DNA of 40,703 nt from Oscillatoriales cyanobacterium. GTDB lineage: Bacteria; Cyanobacteriota; Cyanobacteriia; Cyanobacteriales; Microcoleaceae. Below are positions 23,715-32,390 of this stretch, one piece after another; position 1 is the first letter of the stretch; every line of letters begins with the position of its first letter. Made by a program: the position numbers and the translations under genes. The DNA lies in the NCBI GenBank assembly GCA_004293365.1, contig RDYN01000024.1, forward strand, positions 74,575 to 115,277, in the 5' to 3' direction. The notes under the pieces are model-generated. The model saw nothing but the letters and a program-made list of their open reading frames with translations, was not told the origin of the DNA and did no database searches.

Positions 23715-25667
23715 CTAAGCTGCCTCCGATATTTTCAGCGAAACTAACGGTACTGCTTGTCTGACTTGTTGCCGCAGCGGAATCTCGATCGAGAATTCCG
23801 TCCCCAATCCCGGTGTCGAATCGCAGCGCAGCGCACCCTTGTGCTTTTCTACGACAATTTTATAGCTGATTGACAGTCCCAATCCTGTCCCTTTTCCGCT
23901 CGGTTTCGTCGTAAAGAACGGGTCAAAAAGCCGTTTTTTGACATTTTCTGCCATGCCGGGGCCGTTGTCAGATATCCGCACAATTATTTTGTCTGGAATT
24001 GAATATTCTGTGGTGATGGCGATCGCGATCGGATTGGCTTTCGCTGCTTTGGGATCGCGATCGAGGTTGTAAGTTTCAAGGGCATCGATCGCATTAGCCA
24101 GAATATTCATAAACACCTGATTTAATTGTCCGGCATAGCACTCAACCATTGGTAAATTGCTGTAGTTTTTAACAATCCCGATCGGCGGGCGATCGGCTGT
24201 AGCTTTTAGCCGGCTTTGCAGAATTAGCAAAGTGCTGTCAATGCCTTCATGGATGTTGACAGGTTTCATTTCGCTTTCGTCCAAGCGAGAAAAATTCCGC
24301 AAAGATTGGACAATTTGAACAATGCGATCGGCTCCTATTTTCATCGAGGACAGAATTTGCGGCAAATCTTCGCTCATAAAATCAAAGTCAATATTTTCTA
24401 AATGCTCTGAAATTTCCGAGTGAGGGTATAAATAGTGTTTCTGGTAGAGTTCTACCAACTCCAACAAATCCTTAGCATATTCGCTGGCGTGGTGGATGTT
24501 GCCGTAAATAAAATTAATAGGATTGTTAACTTCGTGGGCGACACCAGCAACCAATAAACCCAAACTAGACATTTTCTCCTGCTGGATCAGTTGAGTTTGA
24601 GTTTGCTGCAGCTCTTGCAAAGTCTGCTGTAGCTGTAGAGATTTAGCCCTGCGTTCTGCCGCTACTTTTTCAATGCGATCGGTATAATTGAGCAAGCTCA
24701 ATAAATAACGGGTTGCTGCTAGAGTTAAAACTGTCCCGAAAACTAAAACAGTCAGCGATCGCCAATATTTTACAGGATTAATGTACTCCGGCGTTACCAG
24801 AAATCGCAGCAACCACCTGCGGTTTTCAATATTGAGGATGCGAGTGCAACTGCTGCCGTCCGGGCAGTAAATTGTTTCCCCTATTTGTAGTTTATTTTTA
24901 ATTTTTTCGTCCGTGATTATCCTTTTTGTCTTCGATTCGTAAAAGGCGAGAAATCTTTCGGATTCAGGAGCCATAGCATCTTGAAGGTACAGGTTTACAG
25001 ACTTGAGTATACTTTCCTGCACGGCCGATTTAACAATTGCATCAACTAGCAAAATGCCGAGAGTAAAGCCTTGCAAATTTTCTTGTTCCAAAGCAGGTAA
25101 TTTTGGTGGCAATACAGCAGCATCGCCAAGATCGAGTTGACTAAAAATTGGCTGAAACACGAAAATGCAGGGTTGATTTTGTGCTGGCAATATTTGGCGA
25201 TCGGTAGCGATAATTTCTTGTCTTTTTGCTGCTTTTTCTAAAGCTAGCCGATTCGGAGTCAAATCTAAACCTAAATCTATTTCATCTGTCAGGAATTGTT
25301 GAGAGTCAGAAATGCGGGGCAGCCACGCGATCGCCTTCACGCTCGGATGGCGGTACAAAGCAGAATCAACAAATTTTTGAAACTCCGGTTGTTTCTCCCC
25401 GTCAAATGTGCTGTAAAAAGCTCCCGCGGCCCGAATTATTTCTACACTGCCGCTAACATCTCTCTGGATGCCTGTAGCTATTTGATCCAGCCGCTCTTGC
25501 AGTTCGGCTTGCATGATTTTGTATTCCCAATTGTACGCGACTGAACAGGCGATCGCAGACAGTCCCAATCCCGCACAAAGTGTTAACACTACTTGGATGT
25601 GGCGGCGATAACCAAGTAAAGTGCTAGCCGCTAAATCTAACAATTTGTTAGCAGTCATATTCTTCAC
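23715..25667 (-). CDS. CHASE-domain sensor histidine kinase
   Basis: A 650-aa hybrid-free sensor kinase. TM1 (about 24-46) and TM2 (about 303-324) flank a roughly 250-residue extracytoplasmic CHASE-type sensor (GAFYSTFDG, ALYRHPSVKAIAWLPRI). A Gln-rich coiled coil (337-364) leads to a HisKA-type helix with His378 (GVAHEVNNPINF), the N-box ([18 protein letters not shown]), DNGPGM and FTTKPSGKGTGLGL. The last 300 residues closely resemble the kinase at 35487-37592. No response regulator is adjacent. It lies between the CysR-like regulator and cysA, so sensing connected with sulfur is possible by position only. Confidence 0.93.
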   Translation of the reverse strand: MKNMTANKLLDLAASTLLGYRRHIQVVLTLCAGLGLSAIACSVAYNWEYKIMQAELQERLDQIATGIQRDVSGSVEIIRAAGAFYSTFDGEKQPEFQKFVDSALYRHPSVKAIAWLPRISDSQQFLTDEIDLGLDLTPNRLALEKAAKRQEIIATDRQILPAQNQPCIFVFQPIFSQLDLGDAAVLPPKLPALEQENLQGFTLGILLVDAIVKSAVQESILKSVNLYLQDAMAPESERFLAFYESKTKRIITDEKIKNKLQIGETIYCPDGSSCTRILNIENRRWLLRFLVTPEYINPVKYWRSLTVLVFGTVLTLAATRYLLSLLNYTDRIEKVAAERRAKSLQLQQTLQELQQTQTQLIQQEKMSSLGLLVAGVAHEVNNPINFIYGNIHHASEYAKDLLELVELYQKHYLYPHSEISEHLENIDFDFMSEDLPQILSSMKIGADRIVQIVQSLRNFSRLDESEMKPVNIHEGIDSTLLILQSRLKATADRPPIGIVKNYSNLPMVECYAGQLNQVFMNILANAIDALETYNLDRDPKAAKANPIAIAITTEYSIPDKIIVRISDNGPGMAENVKKRLFDPFFTTKPSGKGTGLGLSISYKIVVEKHKGALRCDSTPGLGTEFSIEIPLRQQVRQAVPLVSLKISEAA

Positions 25668-25720
25668 CTATCTTTTTTATAGTTCTTCCAACCCGCTCCA
25701 GGAAATGAATATTTTTTATC

Positions 25721-25866
25721 ATTTTTTCTCATTCCCAGGCTCAACCTGGGAATGAATGCCTGGAGGATCTGCCTCGAATTTAGAGGCACAAGACAGCATT
25801 ACCAGGCATCAACCTGGTAACGATGTAGTAGTGTGTTGTAGAGGCTCCCGATATAATTTAGAGTAA
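25721..25866. repeat. Dispersed multi-hairpin repeat, copy D2
   Basis: Hairpins ATTCCCAGG...CCTGGGAAT (about 25731-25753), GCCTC-GAATTTA-GAGGC (25781-25797) and ACCAGGC...CCTGGT are followed by CCCGATATAATTTAGAGTAA. It aligns over its length with 17931-18092, the stems differing partly by compensating changes. It fills the gap between cysA (3' end) and the CHASE kinase (5' end). Confidence 0.8.
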
Positions 25867-25882
25867 GATTCCGCGGCTCATT

Positions 25883-26914
25883 TTAAATAGAATAAGCGGG
25901 AAAAACCATCGCCTGTTTGGGCTTGACGTAAACCTGCTGCTCTCGCTTTAACTGTAGATAATCGAACCGATCGCGGCTGACGTAAGCTGTCACCGTCTGA
26001 CCCGATTCTAACACTAACTCGGTTTGAATTTCCCGCCCTAAATGAATGATGCGGCTGACTTTTGCCAACGCAAAACCAGACTCCGGCTTAGTTTTAATTT
26101 CCACGTCATGGGGGCGCAAAAACACTAATTCAGAATGAGCAGCTCCATTATTTTGAGCCGTTGTACCGTTGCTGGCGAACAAACCCGCAGCATTCGGCAG
26201 CACATTGACTGGCCCGATAAAACTCATCACAAAAGCTGATGCCGGTTTGTCGTAAATTTCCGCAGGAGTGCCAACTTGTTCGACTCTACCTTTGTTCATC
26301 ACCACAATTTCGTCGGCTACTTCCATCGCTTCTTCTTGGTCGTGAGTCACAAAAACTGTGGTGATGTTAACTTCTTTGTGAAGGTTGTGCAGCCACGATC
26401 GCAATTCTTTTCTAACTTTAGCATCTAATGCTCCAAAAGGCTCATCTAGCAGCAGCACTTTCGGTTGAACTGCAAGAGCTCTCGCCAAAGCAACCCGCTG
26501 CCGCTGGCCTCCTGACAGTTGCGAAGGGTATCTGTCGCCCAAACCTTTTAACTGCACTAACTCCAAAAGTTCGTCAACCCGCTTGCTAATGGTGCTTTGA
26601 GGAACTTTGCGAATTTCCATAGCAAAAGCAATATTTTTCTTGATAGTCATGTGTTTAAACAGAGCGTAATGTTGAAACACAAAACCGATATGCCGTTCCT
26701 GCACCGACTGCTGGGTAGCATCCTCGCCAATCAAGTAAATATGACCCGCATCCGGCGGTTCTAGCCCCGCAATCATTCTCAGCAAAGTTGATTTCCCGGA
26801 ACCGGAAGGCCCCAACAGCGCGACTAGAGAGCCGCTTTTGATTTCCAAACTCACGTTGTCAATGGCGTGAAAGGAGCCAAAGTGTTTCGATACGTTTTGA
26901 ATTGTAATGCTCAT
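25883..26914 (-). CDS. cysA: Sulfate/thiosulfate ABC transporter ATP-binding protein
   Basis: A 343-aa ABC ATPase: Walker [10 protein letters not shown] (35-43), signature LSGGQRQR (133-140), Walker [17 protein letters not shown] (Asp157/Glu158) and switch His191 (THDQEEA). The C-terminal ~110 residues form a TOBE-type regulatory domain ([10 protein letters not shown]). The close fit to CysA and the linked sbpA identify sulfate/thiosulfate as substrate. The usual neighbours cysT and cysW are absent; the genes on either side are a kinase and a repeat-filled gap. Start [13 protein letters not shown] is standard for the family. Confidence 0.93.
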   Translation of the reverse strand: MSITIQNVSKHFGSFHAIDNVSLEIKSGSLVALLGPSGSGKSTLLRMIAGLEPPDAGHIYLIGEDATQQSVQERHIGFVFQHYALFKHMTIKKNIAFAMEIRKVPQSTISKRVDELLELVQLKGLGDRYPSQLSGGQRQRVALARALAVQPKVLLLDEPFGALDAKVRKELRSWLHNLHKEVNITTVFVTHDQEEAMEVADEIVVMNKGRVEQVGTPAEIYDKPASAFVMSFIGPVNVLPNAAGLFASNGTTAQNNGAAHSELVFLRPHDVEIKTKPESGFALAKVSRIIHLGREIQTELVLESGQTVTAYVSRDRFDYLQLKREQQVYVKPKQAMVFPAYSI

Positions 26915-27337
26915 GACATTTTTTACCTATTTTAGGAGTTGAAGATATTAACTCCGTATAATTGATGGGCTTACAGTAGTATATCCTGAAATTAATATTT
27001 AGCAACTGTAACTTTTTGTATAGTATTTGGAGACGCCGCTGGTGGGGACGCCGCTGGAAAGTTGCCAGATGTGGGAGTATCGGTGGCGTGCGAGCACCGT
27101 CAGCACAATGGTTTTCAGTCCGCGGAGGCGGACTTGGTATGTGTAGCCCCGACTTCCAGTCGGTAGGCTTAGCAGCCAGATTATTTGTAGCCAGGGCGAT
27201 ATAGAAGATTTTAGGTACGAATTGCTCTATCTGAGGTGCGATCGCCCGCAATTTATATGACAATAGTTAGTTCATCAGCCTACAGGCCTCAGCTTTGAAA
27301 AACTACCAAAATAGTAAATTCTAACAAAAACAGCACT
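26915..27337. other. 423-base divergent gap between cysA and gltD
   Basis: Control region for both genes. It contains a short duplication (GACGCCGCTGG at about 27031 and 27048) and a member of the two-hairpin repeat family (27114-27168). No GTA-N8-TAC NtcA box was found in front of gltD, although nitrogen control would be expected. No RNA gene was recognised. Confidence 0.6.
27114..27168 (-). repeat. Two-hairpin dispersed repeat, copy A3
   Basis: On the minus strand: hairpin 1 CCGACTGGAAGTCGG (27163-27149), linker GGCTACACATACCAA, hairpin 2 GTCCGC-CTCC-GCGGAC (27133-27118), then TGAAAA. The order hairpin-CTACACA-hairpin is that of the 3606 and 32391 copies, but hairpin 1 has an unrelated yet fully paired sequence. 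Confidence 0.75.
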
Positions 27338-28822
27338 ATGGGAAAACCAACAGGCTTTATCGAATTCTTGCGGGAATTGCCCTCCGAGCTCTCACCAGTC
27401 GAAAGAGTCCACAACTGGGACGAATTTCACCTACCGATGGAGGAAGACAAACTCCGCAGCCAAGGCGCGCGCTGCATGGACTGCGGCATTCCATTTTGCC
27501 ACACCGGCAGCATCATCAGCGGGATGGCAAGCGGCTGCCCGATTAACAACCTCATCCCCGAATGGAACGACTTAGTATATCGGGGACTGTGGAAAGAAGC
27601 CCTAGACAGACTGCACAAAACCAACAACTTCCCCGAATTCACCGGCAGAGTCTGCCCTGCGCCCTGCGAAGGCGCTTGCGTGCTCGGCATCAACAACCCG
27701 CCGGTGACAATTAAAAACATCGAAGCCTCAATCATCGATAAGGGCTGGGATGAAGGCTGGATTACTGCTGAACCTCCAGCCAAACGCACCGGCAAAAAAA
27801 TCGCCATCATCGGTTCCGGGCCCGCTGGTTTGTCGGCTGCGGCGCAATTGAACAAAGCCGGTCATTTGGTAACTGTATACGAAAGAGCCGATCGACCGGG
27901 AGGCCTGTTAATGTACGGCATCCCCAACATGAAGCTAGACAAGGAACAAGTCGTGATGCGCCGCCTGAAAGTCCTGGAAGCTGAAGGCGTGAACTTCGTT
28001 TGCAACACCGAAGTCGGCAAAGACTTACCAGCCGAACAACTGCTAAAAGAATACGACTCCGTTGTCCTCTGTACCGGCGCCACCAAACCCCGCGACTTAG
28101 GAATAGAAGGGCGGGAATTAAAAGGCATCCACTTCGCGATGGACTTTTTGACAGCCAACACCAAAGCAGTGTTAGACAAGAGCACCAACGGCAACTTCAT
28201 CTCCGCCGAAGGCAAAGACATCGTGATTATCGGCGGTGGCGACACCGGCACCGACTGCGTGGGCACCTCCATCCGCCACGGCTGCAAAAGCCTGGTACAG
28301 CTAGAAATCCTGCCCAAACCGCCCTCGGAACGCGCGGCCAACAATCCCTGGCCCGAATGGCCCAAAGTCTACCGCTTGGATTACGGCCAAGAAGAAGCGG
28401 CAGCGAAATTCGGCGATGACCCCCGCGGCTATCTCACCACCGCCACGAAGTTCGAGGGCGACGAAAACGGCAACGTCAAAGCCGTGCACACTGTTGAGGT
28501 AGAGTGGGCGAAAAACGAGAAAGGGCAGTTCATTCCCAAGCAAATCGCCGGAACCGAGAAAGTGTTGCCGGCGCAGGTTGTGCTGCTAGCGATGGGCTTC
28601 CTGGGCCCGGAACAGCCGTTGCTGGATGCCCTGGGATTGGAACGCGACGCGCGCAGCAATGTGAAGGCGGAGCACGAAAAGTATGCAACCAGCATTCCGG
28701 GAGTGTTTGCGGCGGGGGACTGTCGCCGGGGACAGAGTTTGGTGGTTTGGGCGATTAATGAAGGGCGCGGCGTGGCCCGGGAGTGCGACCTTTATTTGAT
28801 GGGTGAAACCGATTTGCCTTAG
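27338..28822 (+). CDS. gltD: Glutamate synthase small (beta) subunit, NAD(P)H-dependent type
   Basis: A 494-aa flavoprotein. N-terminal cysteines for [4Fe-4S] clusters are C46, C49, C54 and C67, then C106, C110 and C114. The FAD-binding Rossmann motif is [12 protein letters not shown] (158-169); a second dinucleotide site is [12 protein letters not shown]; the C-terminal [23 protein letters not shown] completes the FAD site. It passes electrons from NAD(P)H to the large subunit GltB for glutamate synthesis. gltB is not in the window. Codon choice looks more GC-rich than in its neighbours, as expected for a highly expressed gene (impression, not measured). Confidence 0.95.
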   Translation: MGKPTGFIEFLRELPSELSPVERVHNWDEFHLPMEEDKLRSQGARCMDCGIPFCHTGSIISGMASGCPINNLIPEWNDLVYRGLWKEALDRLHKTNNFPEFTGRVCPAPCEGACVLGINNPPVTIKNIEASIIDKGWDEGWITAEPPAKRTGKKIAIIGSGPAGLSAAAQLNKAGHLVTVYERADRPGGLLMYGIPNMKLDKEQVVMRRLKVLEAEGVNFVCNTEVGKDLPAEQLLKEYDSVVLCTGATKPRDLGIEGRELKGIHFAMDFLTANTKAVLDKSTNGNFISAEGKDIVIIGGGDTGTDCVGTSIRHGCKSLVQLEILPKPPSERAANNPWPEWPKVYRLDYGQEEAAAKFGDDPRGYLTTATKFEGDENGNVKAVHTVEVEWAKNEKGQFIPKQIAGTEKVLPAQVVLLAMGFLGPEQPLLDALGLERDARSNVKAEHEKYATSIPGVFAAGDCRRGQSLVVWAINEGRGVARECDLYLMGETDLP

Positions 28823-28833
28823 TAGGGTTTACA

Positions 28834-28854
28834 GGACACGGCAGTGCCGTGTCC
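28834..28854. terminator. 10-bp-stem hairpin after gltD
   Basis: GGACACGGCA-G-TGCCGTGTCC, with additional outer pairing between AGTAGG (28821-28826) and CCTACT. It starts 11 bases after the gltD stop. The T-run is weak, so it may instead be a repeat that stabilises the 3' end. Confidence 0.6.
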
Positions 28855-28971
28855 CTACTTATGTAGAGCAACCGCCGATCTACTTATTTTGCTAAAATAC
28901 AAGTACCTACACAACTTAACTTTGATAGATTGTTCAGGTTGCCCGCAAAAAATCTACTAAATTAAAAATTT

Positions 28972-30327
28972 ATGACTACTCATCCTACCAACCGCGCCAC
29001 AACTCTCAAAACAGCTTTTCGAGTCTGTAATACCGACCCATTAGAAGGAGAAGATCTCGAACACTACTACGTCGATTTATCAGAAGTTCGCAAAACAAAA
29101 GCGATCGCAAGTATCAGTACCCGTTTGGAGTTTCAAGAATCCGAACAGTTTACCACAATCTTGTTTACAGGACATTCAGGCTGCGGCAAAAGTACAGAAT
29201 TGAAACTGATCCAAAAGCAGTGGGAAAAAGATTATCGCATAATTTATCTGGAGGTTAACGAAGAAACAGATATTAATGATGTCAGTTATACGGACTTATA
29301 TTTAATTGTCATCAAGCAAGTTGAGTTTGAATTACGGAAACTTAAACTTCAATTAGATGACAAGCTGAGGAAAAATTTTGAAGCTTGGTTTAAGGATGTT
29401 ACCGAAGAAACAGAACAAACTGTAGAAAGTTCTGTGAGTATCGAAGGAGAAGCAACCTTGGGGTCAGAAGCTCCTTTTTTGGCTAAGTTGCTGGTGAAAT
29501 TGCTGGCACAAATTAAAGGATCTGACAGACGAAAAAAAAGCATTCGCCAAATTTTAGAAAAGGATGTGTCTCGTTTAAAAGCTGATATTAATTTGTTGTT
29601 AAATGATGGTACAAGACAACTACGCAACAAGTTTCCGAACTATAAAGGTTTTCTGATTATTTTTGATAATTTAGACCGCGTTTCTCCAGAGGTTGGAAAC
29701 CATTTGTTTTTTGATTATGCGGCTCAACTTCAACAACTGGATTGTACGATAGTTTACACAGTCCCGCTTTCAGTTCTTTATTCTGCTAAAAATCTCAATA
29801 ATAATTTTGGCAACCCCCACATTGTCCCGATGGTCAATATTTATGAATTCGATCGAGATAATTGTGACTTAAACTACAACCAAGCAGGCTTAAATGCTAT
29901 TGCTAGCTTAATCGAGCGCCGCGTGGAAGTTGACAAGATATTTGAGTCGCGGGAAGAATTGCTAGAATTAGCAAAAGCTAGCGGAGGCCATGTTCGCCAA
30001 CTCATACGGATGATGCGGACAGCTTGTTTGACTGCCAGCACTAACGGTAATGCTAAAATAACTGCCGACGATGTTATTTATGCAGTCAAACAAGAACAAT
30101 TTAATTTTGAGCGAATTATCCCGCAAAATCATTACCCGGTTTTAGCTGAAACTTGTTTGACAAAAAATATTACTAAAGATGATGTCGGTCAATTAATGTT
30201 ATTCAACACTTCTGTTTTGGAATATAACGGCAAAAATCGATGGAACTATCCGAATCCGGTGGTGAAGCAAAATGAAGAATTCCAAAAAGCCCTCCGAGAT
30301 GCCAGCCAATCCAATGTTAACCCATAA
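28972..30327 (+). CDS. STAND/Orc-like P-loop ATPase of a two-gene TPR module
   Basis: A 451-aa soluble ATPase. An N-terminal block KTAFRVCNTDPLEGEDLEHY leads to Walker A GHSGCGKST (67-75, K73), Walker B FLIIFDNLD (Asp232), an Arg-containing sensor-2-like GGHVRQLIRMMR (338-349) and a C-terminal winged-helix-like part ending FNTSVLEYNGKNRWNYPNP (411-429), reminiscent of STAND and Orc/Cdc6 NTPases. A charged helical insertion (about 125-225) separates the Walker motifs. There is no sensor repeat or effector domain of its own; the next gene overlaps its end by 14 bases and supplies TPRs. I infer that the two form one NTP-driven switch, possibly in defence or stress signalling. Confidence 0.85.
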   Translation: MTTHPTNRATTLKTAFRVCNTDPLEGEDLEHYYVDLSEVRKTKAIASISTRLEFQESEQFTTILFTGHSGCGKSTELKLIQKQWEKDYRIIYLEVNEETDINDVSYTDLYLIVIKQVEFELRKLKLQLDDKLRKNFEAWFKDVTEETEQTVESSVSIEGEATLGSEAPFLAKLLVKLLAQIKGSDRRKKSIRQILEKDVSRLKADINLLLNDGTRQLRNKFPNYKGFLIIFDNLDRVSPEVGNHLFFDYAAQLQQLDCTIVYTVPLSVLYSAKNLNNNFGNPHIVPMVNIYEFDRDNCDLNYNQAGLNAIASLIERRVEVDKIFESREELLELAKASGGHVRQLIRMMRTACLTASTNGNAKITADDVIYAVKQEQFNFERIIPQNHYPVLAETCLTKNITKDDVGQLMLFNTSVLEYNGKNRWNYPNPVVKQNEEFQKALRDASQSNVNP

Positions 30328-32002
30328 CGATCGAAATTCACAACTTGCGCGACTTATAGCAGCAAATCAGCAAATATTTACTGAACTTTTGACCTTCGTT
30401 GATTTTGCGGACAAGTTTACGATCGCATTTGTAGAAGTTAATTTTAATGCTGAGGCTGAGTTTTTAATTGAAGGTTTAAAAAAACATCCCATTTCTCAAG
30501 AAAATCAATTTGAAGTTTTGAGTTTTGATGAAAATTTGCGCTTTCTGCTAGATGAAATTGTCAAAATTTTACCGACAATTAAGCGAGAAGCCAATAAAGA
30601 ATTAGTTTTAATTGTGCGAGGATTGGAAAAATCTATCGGCAAATTTGCTGAATATCCTCCGGTTTTACAAGACCTCAATTTTGTACGAGATGCTTATAAA
30701 ACCAGAGTTCCCCATCCGATGCTATTTGTTTTGCCAGACTATGGGATTACTCGTTTGGCGAAGTTTGCACCGGATTTTTGGTCGTGGAAATCTGCCGTAT
30801 TTTTGTTTAAAACTACTCAATCTACTAGAGATGATGCCGTTGCTCGAACTCTCGATTCGGAAAGGAGTTTTAGGACTTTAAAGACACCAGAAAAACAAGA
30901 ACGAATTGAACTTTTAGAGTTTTTGTTGATGGAGTACAAGCCGAGTCATTCTGGAACGGAAAAAAATCCTAGTGCTTGCAGCAATATTTTGCATCAATTA
31001 GGAGTTGCTTATCTCAGTCAAGGAAAGCCGCTTAAAGCGAGGGAGTATTTAGAACCAGCTTTGGAGTTGACTAAGGAAAGTGGAAATATATCGCTGCAAG
31101 CTGAAGTTTACAATGAGTTGGGTGCATCTTATCGGCAAGAGGGACAATTTTCGGTGGCAATGAGTGCCTATCAAGCATCGCTGGAAATCGCCCAAAAACT
31201 GGGAAACCGTCGCGGTGAAGCTAATGCTTTGTATGATTTGGGGAATGTCTGTCAGGATTTGCGAGAGTGGGAAAAGGCAACTGTTTTTTATCAGCAATGT
31301 TTAGAAATTGAACAAGCCATCGGAGATATTTACTCTCAAGCAAGTACCTACCAGCAGTTAGGATGGGTGGCAAAAGAAATGTGGAATTTGACTGAAGCTG
31401 AAGGTTATTATCAAAAAGCTTTGGAAATTTTCAGCGAATATGGCGATCGCTCTGGTATGGCAAGTAGTTGGGGAGTATTGGGAGATATCGAGCGAAATCG
31501 CGGCAATTGGGATGAAGCTGAGAGATTGTACCGGCAATCTTTGGGATTAAGGACAGAATTGGGCGATCGCTCTGGTATGGCAACAAGTTGGGGAGTATTG
31601 GGATATATCGAGCAAAATCGCGGCAATTGGGATGAAGCTGAGAGAAATCGCGGCAATTGGGATGAAGCTGAGAGATTGTACCGGCAATCTTTGGAATTAA
31701 GGACAGAATTGGGCGATCGCTCTGGTATGGCAACTTCGATCGGTTGTTTGGGAGAAATCGAAATGCTTATGGGGAATTTAGATGCGGCAGAACCACTTTT
31801 AAAAGAGTCTTTAGCGAGGCTTCAAGAACTGGGAGAACCTGCAAAAGTTGCCGAGGCTCACTACGATTTAGCACGACTTGAACGTAAACGCAACAACCCA
31901 GAACTCGCCCAACAACATTACAACAGTGCCCATCAAATCTTTCAACAATTGGGAGCCGCGAAAGACTTAGAAAGAATCGAGCGAGAGTGGGAATCCGATT
32001 AA
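30314..32002 (+). CDS. TPR protein with N-terminal inactive-NTPase-like domain
   Basis: A 562-aa protein from ATG 30314; two in-frame ATGs upstream (30272 and 30299) lie deeper inside the ATPase gene. Residues ~20-170 look like a P-loop-type fold lacking Walker A: strands FTIAFVEVN and LVLIVRGLE (97-105), then LNFVRDAY, PMLFVLPDY and APDFWSW (152-158), a pattern I associate with the partner of conflict-type ATPases. Residues ~225-550 are about eight 40-residue TPRs (for example WDEAERLYRQSLELRTELGDRSG). Several units are nearly identical at DNA level, and a 10-residue duplication (435-454) breaks one unit. The 14-base overlap with the ATPase gene suggests translational coupling. Its 3' end is 2 bases from the convergent antitoxin gene. 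Confidence 0.85.
   Translation: MLTHNDRNSQLARLIAANQQIFTELLTFVDFADKFTIAFVEVNFNAEAEFLIEGLKKHPISQENQFEVLSFDENLRFLLDEIVKILPTIKREANKELVLIVRGLEKSIGKFAEYPPVLQDLNFVRDAYKTRVPHPMLFVLPDYGITRLAKFAPDFWSWKSAVFLFKTTQSTRDDAVARTLDSERSFRTLKTPEKQERIELLEFLLMEYKPSHSGTEKNPSACSNILHQLGVAYLSQGKPLKAREYLEPALELTKESGNISLQAEVYNELGASYRQEGQFSVAMSAYQASLEIAQKLGNRRGEANALYDLGNVCQDLREWEKATVFYQQCLEIEQAIGDIYSQASTYQQLGWVAKEMWNLTEAEGYYQKALEIFSEYGDRSGMASSWGVLGDIERNRGNWDEAERLYRQSLGLRTELGDRSGMATSWGVLGYIEQNRGNWDEAERNRGNWDEAERLYRQSLELRTELGDRSGMATSIGCLGEIEMLMGNLDAAEPLLKESLARLQELGEPAKVAEAHYDLARLERKRNNPELAQQHYNSAHQIFQQLGAAKDLERIEREWESD
31443..31720 (+). repeat. Intragenic TPR-unit array marked by HIP1 octamers
   Basis: GCGATCGC occurs at 31443, 31563 and 31713, in phase with the TPR unit: first spacing 120 bases (40 residues), second 150 because of a 30-bp tandem duplication (31616-31645 and 31646-31675). 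The units are almost identical for about 100 bases, which indicates recent amplification. Confidence 0.92.
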
Positions 32003-32004
32003 TT

Positions 32005-32367
32005 TCAATCGAGAAATGCCGCAGGTGATAGGTGAAAAAACTCAGCTAATTTCTGAATTTGACTCGCCGTCAGTTCCCTGTTACCATTCAAAACCTCAGC
32101 AACCAGAGACTCAGTAGCAAAAATATCAACCAAGTCTCTTTCTGAAAGCTCAGCTTCAACCATCAAAGCTTTGAGCAATTTAATCCCCTTCAACAGAGGC
32201 ATTGGCTCATGTTTCTCTTCATAATCGTAGACAAGAATACCCAGCACATTTAAGTAATCTCGGTCATCTTGCGTCAGTTTTCGGCGATCCAAAATAGAAT
32301 TAATCCGATTTTGGGTAGCAATTAAGTCAGCTTCACAACTAATCGGGCGTGGAGGAAAATTATTCAT
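32005..32367 (-). CDS. HigA-family antitoxin-like protein, no toxin partner seen
   Basis: A 120-aa protein with the HigA layout: an N-terminal helical part (ISCEADLIATQNRINSIL), the family hallmark YDYEEKHEPM (47-56), then a Xre-type HTH (about 64-115) with LSERDLVDIF, VAEVLNGNRELT and IQKLAEFFHLSPAAF. Antitoxins of this group repress their own promoter and bind a HigB or related RNase. No toxin-sized frame precedes it; upstream is a repeat and then priA. It ends 2 bases from the end of the TPR gene, converging. It may be an orphan regulator or act on a toxin elsewhere. Confidence 0.85.
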   Translation of the reverse strand: MNNFPPRPISCEADLIATQNRINSILDRRKLTQDDRDYLNVLGILVYDYEEKHEPMPLLKGIKLLKALMVEAELSERDLVDIFATESLVAEVLNGNRELTASQIQKLAEFFHLSPAAFLD

Positions 32368-32390
32368 AATCTGATAGGCTTGGCATAAGA

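Noticed and set aside
26915-27337. An NtcA box expected upstream of gltD
   Set aside because: No GTA-N8-TAC with a properly spaced -10 was found; reporting one would not be supported.
27861-28695. Long frames on both strands inside gltD
   Set aside because: They arise from the GC-rich third positions of gltD, overlap its conserved domains and show Arg-rich or Ser/Pro-rich shadow composition.
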